In this document: in pieces, positions 23,802-27,320 of the stretch
Layout of the letters: every line of letters starts with the position of its first letter
Numbering within the stretch: position 1 is the stretch's first letter
Assembly (NCBI GenBank): GCA_040905265.1
Contig: JBBDRW010000123.1
Location: 1-27,320 of the forward strand
Length of the DNA stretch: 27,320 nucleotides
Source of the DNA: JBBDRW01 sp040905265
Lineage (GTDB): Bacteria > Bacteroidota > Rhodothermia > Balneolales > Balneolaceae
Reading direction: 5' to 3'
Made by a program: the position numbers and the translations under genes
Notes under the pieces: generated by a model
Told to the model about the DNA's origin: nothing
The model's database searches: none
The model's input: only the letters and a program-made list of their open reading frames with translations

Positions 23802-25244
23802 ATGCCCTCAAATCAAGAACTACCAATTGAGCTTAATAAAGTAACCTTAGAGTTATTATCAAGGGCAAAACTCTTCCTTGATCATGCTTTATCTCACTCC
23901 TCGCATGATAGTTCATTAGATCGCATGGTAGCTATCCATGGCATGGATAATGCCATAGAGTTTTTGCTAAGAATTATTTCAAGTCACTTAGAATATGAAT
24001 CAATTGAGAATAAAAGATTGCCTGGAAGTTTAACTGAAATGGCAGGGGTATTAAATAAATTTCTCTCAAATAACTATAATTATAGGCTCACTTATCTAGA
24101 TGATATCAAACTATTAAGAAAAGTTAGAAATTTAGTTCAGCATGGTGCTACAGACCCAGCACCTGATATGGAACGATTTGTAAGTTTCACAAAACGGTTT
24201 TTTGATAAAACAATTGAAAACATTTTCGGCGTAAATTCTGAAAATTTAAAAATATCTCAACTTATAGATGACAACGATATAAGAGCACATCTTGAAGAAG
24301 CAGAAAAACTTTTAGTACAAGGTAAATATCTAGAGTCTATTGTTTCATCAAGAGATGCATTCGAAAATGCAATTTTCCAAAAAAAGATAGAAGGTCGGAT
24401 CAATGTTGATCCTTCACCAATTTTGGCTAAACCAGGTTCAGATAGCTCTGTATTTTCACAGTATTTCTTCAGAGAATTAACCAATCTAATGCAAGTAAAT
24501 AGTTTTGATATTAATTACGCTAAATTTGAAAGATATAGAGAAATAATTGATCACATTCCGGGAAAGTATAAAGTAGAATCTTGGAGTAGAGTCATGCAAC
24601 GTCCCTGGAATAAAGAAGATGCTAACTTTGTTTACAGTTTTGTTTCACAATATGTTTATAAATGGCAAAGTGAGGAATTAGATCCATTATATGAAAGGGA
24701 TTCTTTTTACAATAAATTTACAATCATAGAATCACTTGGTGGAATAGAGCTAGAAGAGACAGCTCCATCATTCATTTATATAGAAGAGGAGCAGGATATA
24801 CGTATTCACTATGTCTCTGAAAAGACAAAAAAAGATCTCGAAAGTTTAAGCGAAGGATCTACTTTCAGGTTTGACTCAATCCACTACAAAGATGGGCAGA
24901 AAGAATTAGAACTAAATTTTGATGTTAAACTCTTAAAAATTTTGTTCAACCTTGAAACCAATAATCCTGTAAGGTGGGAGGTTATAATCAATTTTGAAAA
25001 AATTCCTTTAAGCTGGCATCGAAAAGATTTTGAAAATGGAAAACTAGTTAAGGAGTCTCCATCATTGAATACCTCTGATTTAAATGAATTAATCGAATTA
25101 GATCATATTGGTGAAGTCACGGCTCAAAAAATCATAAGTTTCAGAGAGGGAAATTCAGCGTTTAACAATCCCAAAGATTTAGATGAGATTAATAACCTAA
25201 CTAAAAAACAAAAAGAAGAAATACTGAAATACTCTCGAATATAG
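23802..25244 (+). CDS. HEPN-like/helix-hairpin-helix protein, putative RNase effector
   Basis: 480 residues, no close family recognised. The N-terminal ~150 residues are all-helical with LLRKVRNLVQHG at about 104-115. R109 and H114 make an Rx4H motif, the catalytic signature of HEPN ribonucleases. The middle (about 160-410) has further helices (AEKLLVQGKYLESIVSSRDAFENA) and then a beta-rich part. The last ~60 residues contain a ComEA-type helix-hairpin-helix (TSDLNELIELDHIGEVTAQK) expected to bind nucleic acid. No membrane segment. The start lies 26 bases after the R'-like box at the beginning of cassette 2. A joint role with the SIR2 gene upstream is possible but not shown. Confidence 0.6.
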   Translation: MPSNQELPIELNKVTLELLSRAKLFLDHALSHSSHDSSLDRMVAIHGMDNAIEFLLRIISSHLEYESIENKRLPGSLTEMAGVLNKFLSNNYNYRLTYLDDIKLLRKVRNLVQHGATDPAPDMERFVSFTKRFFDKTIENIFGVNSENLKISQLIDDNDIRAHLEEAEKLLVQGKYLESIVSSRDAFENAIFQKKIEGRINVDPSPILAKPGSDSSVFSQYFFRELTNLMQVNSFDINYAKFERYREIIDHIPGKYKVESWSRVMQRPWNKEDANFVYSFVSQYVYKWQSEELDPLYERDSFYNKFTIIESLGGIELEETAPSFIYIEEEQDIRIHYVSEKTKKDLESLSEGSTFRFDSIHYKDGQKELELNFDVKLLKILFNLETNNPVRWEVIINFEKIPLSWHRKDFENGKLVKESPSLNTSDLNELIELDHIGEVTAQKIISFREGNSAFNNPKDLDEINNLTKKQKEEILKYSRI

Positions 25245-25250
25245 ATGGAG

Positions 25251-25262
25251 ATGCAGGCTTAA
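25251..25262 (-). repeat. Partial R''-like motif (ATGCAGGCTTAA)
   Basis: Matches the cassette-2 arm TGCAGGCTAAC over TGCAGGCT, then diverges. It lies in the 14 bases between the HEPN gene stop and the convergent nucleotidyltransferase stop. It may be a remnant R'' box or chance. Confidence 0.35.
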
Positions 25263-26026
25263 TTATTCAGTTTAAAGCTATACTTCAATTGATCTATTAA
25301 CTGCTTGGTGCTGACCATAGTAATACCCATTGCTTTCAAAAAATCTTTGGTCTGTGGTGGATCCTTTTCCATAATAGCCATAAAAGCACTCATATCTTTT
25401 TCGATTTTCTCTGGTAAAGTAATCTGATCCTCACCAGTTAATGTTGCAGCTAATCGAAATACATCTGACCTATGTTTTTTAATTGTTTTCGAATCAATGC
25501 GTTGCCCCTCTTCTTTACGCTGGCTTAAATCAAGAAATGCTTTAGCCTTCAAACAGACCAAGGCTAACTCATCAGCCCTGTTTAGCGCATCTACGGTCGT
25601 ACAATGTTCAAGAGTAAACCGATAATAATCCTCATCCATCAGAATAGCTGAAAGACTTGACAGTTCTTCATCGGTTGGAATAATGGTAAAACGGTCATCT
25701 TCATCAGGAGTAATAATATCTGGAGTGCGACTAAATAATTCTATCTGTACTGGAAAACCTTCTTTATTAGGATTAATGAATCGGTAATATTGGCGTTCTT
25801 CCGATCGCTCATTTCGTTTATAACTTCCTTCTTTTATAAACTCCCAGAAATGAGCAATAAACTCATCATCTACTACCTCGACAACCAAAATCATATCTAT
25901 ATCTTTAGTTGCCCTAAATTTGATTCCTTCTCGTTCGAAATAATCTTCGCAAGCGGCCCCACCAATAATTATGTAAGAGTTGGTAAAGTCTTTAAAAAAA
26001 TCTGTAAACTTTTTAAGACCTATCAT
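25259..26026 (-). CDS. Nucleotidyltransferase-fold protein, probable toxin of a TA-like pair
   Basis: 255 residues. An N-terminal nucleotidyltransferase core is visible: IIIGGAACEDYF at about 19-30, then TKDIDMILVV at about 40-49 with the acidic pair D42 and D44. This resembles, but is distinct from, the AbiEii protein at 2728-3507. The remainder is helical with a VCLKAKAFLDL helix that may carry the family's conserved lysine. The start overlaps the upstream gene by 4 bases (ATGA), so the two are translationally coupled. An antitoxin-like DNA-binding protein followed by a nucleotidyltransferase is the arrangement of type IV-like TA modules. Toxicity is inferred. The gene runs opposite to the HEPN gene. 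Confidence 0.65.
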   Translation of the reverse strand: MIGLKKFTDFFKDFTNSYIIIGGAACEDYFEREGIKFRATKDIDMILVVEVVDDEFIAHFWEFIKEGSYKRNERSEERQYYRFINPNKEGFPVQIELFSRTPDIITPDEDDRFTIIPTDEELSSLSAILMDEDYYRFTLEHCTTVDALNRADELALVCLKAKAFLDLSQRKEEGQRIDSKTIKKHRSDVFRLAATLTGEDQITLPEKIEKDMSAFMAIMEKDPPQTKDFLKAMGITMVSTKQLIDQLKYSFKLNN

Positions 26027-26991
26027 AGTATTCTGTTAATCATGTTTTTAAGTTCTATTTGTACGCGTTCATCTGGATCATATAAAGAAGACAGATAGAG
26101 AGAAAAAGGATCTACAAAATCATCTCTTGTCAAAACAGCTGGATCATAGTTCCATATTTCAAGCCTAACATCATGTTCATTATAAATAGTTGGATGGATT
26201 TCGCCTCTATCCCGTAATTCTTTAAATATTTTTGCGTCGATTGCAAAAGATTCAATATCACCTGTACTAATATTAGAATAGTAAGACAATGCGCCAAGAC
26301 CAGCTATTCTTGCCTTCTCAATATTTTCTGTAAGAAAAAGCCACTCTGTTTTCTTAACAGGTGTTTTCAGATAGTCTTCAACAGTTTCCCATATTTCCCT
26401 ATTGGTTTTACCAAACTTAAGATATTTAGACCTGCCTCCTACAATACTACAGGCATCGGCATTCTTAAGTTCTTCAGCACATCTTCCAATCGTTCGGGGT
26501 GTATATTTGAAAATATCTGCAATCTCCTGGAAGTTTAAACCCTCCAGTGATCCCATCCATAAATGATAAATCAATATGCATTGTGCAGAGGGAGAAAAAG
26601 ATTCCGCCCGAGTTGTTCTTATTTTTTTCTGTTCTTTCAAATCCATAAACATGAATGGAATGAATAGCTGTTTGTCCGGAACAACAAAGGATATCCTGAA
26701 TTTGGTAAGCTGCTCTTTCAGATAATACGTCATCTCATTAAATACCCAGATAACCGGACATTCAAATGCAGACTCTATTTTCGATATGTGTTTTTGAAGC
26801 TGGCTTGGGGTTACATCTTCTACTGACTTTGGCTCAACAAAAACTACTTCATGGTTATAAAATTCGGCACATAGAAAGTCATAACCTTCTCTGAGAAACA
26901 ACGGAAGCCTTTTTAAAGAATCTGCTGGGAGTCCCAGCTTTTCTATCTCTAGCCCTGTAACTTTTTTGATATATGATATTAGTTCATTCAT
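26023..26991 (-). CDS. Winged-helix regulator, probable antitoxin partner
   Basis: 322 residues. The N-terminal ~130 residues are alpha/beta (YDFLCAEFYNHEVVFVEP...PVIWVFNEM...ISFVVPDKQLFIPF) and recall a nuclease-like fold, not confidently assignable. Residues about 150-200 form a helix-turn-helix (FQEIADIFKYTPRTIGRCAEEL) with a wing-like continuation. The C-terminal ~130 residues resemble the C-terminal part of AbiEi-type antitoxins only loosely (ALSYYSNIS). Upstream lie several TGACAT boxes that would suit autoregulation. It overlaps its partner by 4 bases. The role as antitoxin is inferred from arrangement. Confidence 0.6.
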   Translation of the reverse strand: MNELISYIKKVTGLEIEKLGLPADSLKRLPLFLREGYDFLCAEFYNHEVVFVEPKSVEDVTPSQLQKHISKIESAFECPVIWVFNEMTYYLKEQLTKFRISFVVPDKQLFIPFMFMDLKEQKKIRTTRAESFSPSAQCILIYHLWMGSLEGLNFQEIADIFKYTPRTIGRCAEELKNADACSIVGGRSKYLKFGKTNREIWETVEDYLKTPVKKTEWLFLTENIEKARIAGLGALSYYSNISTGDIESFAIDAKIFKELRDRGEIHPTIYNEHDVRLEIWNYDPAVLTRDDFVDPFSLYLSSLYDPDERVQIELKNMINRIL

Positions 26992-26998
26992 TAATATA

Positions 26999-27108
26999 CA
27001 ATGACATTAATATTTAACAATGACATTCACTATGTCAGTATAAAAAAAATATGTCATTAAACCTACTATTGTGATTGCAGGCTAACATATATATAGCCTC
27101 CAATGTCA
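26999..27108 (-). promoter_or_regulatory. Cluster of TGACAT boxes upstream of the TA-like operon
   Basis: CAATGACATT occurs as a direct repeat at 26999-27008 and 27018-27027. The inverted form ATGTCA is found at 27032-27037, 27051-27056 and 27103-27108. Five copies in about 110 bases of AT-rich DNA immediately upstream of the regulator gene suggest operator sites for autoregulation. Confidence 0.5.
27076..27099 (+). other. R''-like box closing cassette 2, with a small hairpin
   Basis: TGCAGGCTAAC (27076-27086) is the perfect reverse complement of the core-site-like 11-mer at 23769-23779 that opens cassette 2. AGGCTA (27079-27084) also pairs with TAGCCT (27094-27099). An attC-like site would start here, but I cannot find a convincing matching L'/R' half before the window ends; it may continue beyond. 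Confidence 0.45.
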
Positions 27109-27320
27109 ATAGACAATAGCATTTCCTGGCAAGAAAAAATGTCTTCTCGCCGAATTGGTTTCGATACCCTTCAGCAGCTTTGTACTACTGGCAGTTTTTA
27201 ATCACGGATTGACAGCTCATCTGGCTGTACCAAACATATATAGAGGCTCATCATTTCAACTGTTCTCAACTGACAAACTATTAAAATGGTCAGGCTGCTG
27301 TCCCGACGGCCATAGAAAAT
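27109..27320. other. Right-end stretch without a recognisable gene
   Basis: About 210 bases with only short frames (one of 32 codons from 27103) and no similarity I recognise. GC content rises slightly compared with the TA-like genes. It may hold the rest of an attC-like site or the start of another cassette. Confidence 0.5.

Noticed and set aside
27103..27201. 32-codon plus-strand frame near the right edge
   Set aside because: Short, with no recognisable motif; its start lies inside a TGACAT-type box.

Overview
The window looks like a chromosome of the Balneolota/Rhodothermota/Bacteroidota side of the tree. The reasons are a GWxTD-domain protein, a Bacteroidota-type membrane metalloprotease, a choice-of-anchor/reeler-like secreted protein, several lipoproteins, and many starts without a clear Shine-Dalgarno. 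This is inference from gene content; no rRNA is present. About 1-22,600 is moderately GC-rich and mostly housekeeping. About 22,700-27,100 is strongly AT-rich with different codon use and reads as acquired DNA next to a tRNA-Phe gene.

Layout. 1-505: 3' end of a GT2 (GtrB/DPM1-like) glycosyltransferase. 651-2603: GWxTD protein, followed by a shrunken remnant of a second GT2 tail (2609-2731). 2728-4147: AbiE type IV toxin-antitoxin pair (minus) with an inverted-repeat operator. 4253-5356: a Vgb-like beta-propeller lipoprotein with its own terminator, bracketed by 23-bp inverted repeats; a decayed second copy lies at 8372-8452. 5671-7556: NhaC antiporter overlapping a TraR/DksA-type zinc-finger gene. 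7739-8329: choice-of-anchor-like protein with one CxxCH. 8700-9566: DUF72. 9722-11329: prfC (RF3). 11437-12207: metalloprotease lipoprotein. 12421-12900: GNAT. 13178-16307: lpdA-lipB-lipA, a compact lipoylation operon. 16531-18225: plsY-gpsA, sn-glycerol-3-phosphate synthesis and acylation. 18414-19553: AlbA_2 protein and an A-type Fe-S carrier. 19556-20455: hslO (minus). 20606-22315: recJ. 22443-22515: tRNA-Phe(GAA) with a terminator.

The most interesting part is 22,717-27,086. Two consecutive segments are each bracketed by a perfect 11-bp inverted repeat that begins with GTT and ends with AAC. GTTATAGCACT...AGTGCTATAAC encloses a SIR2-like gene. GTTAGCCTGCA...TGCAGGCTAAC encloses a HEPN/helix-hairpin-helix gene plus a divergently regulated nucleotidyltransferase toxin-antitoxin-like pair. 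In integrated integron cassettes the 5' core site (GTTRRRY) is complementary to the same cassette's own R'' box (RYYYAAC), which is what is seen here. Between the first two genes lies a 91-nt attC-like site with a long imperfect stem carrying two extrahelical bases on one arm. I therefore read this as an integrase-less (within the window) integron-cassette cluster carrying defence-type genes: a putative NADase (SIR2), a putative RNase (HEPN) and a toxin-antitoxin-like module.

Throughout the housekeeping part, small dispersed intergenic palindromes (core TCCGCC-AGCC-GGCGGA and a 29-bp repeat) sit beside gene remnants and next to lipoprotein genes, pointing to past local duplication or mobility.
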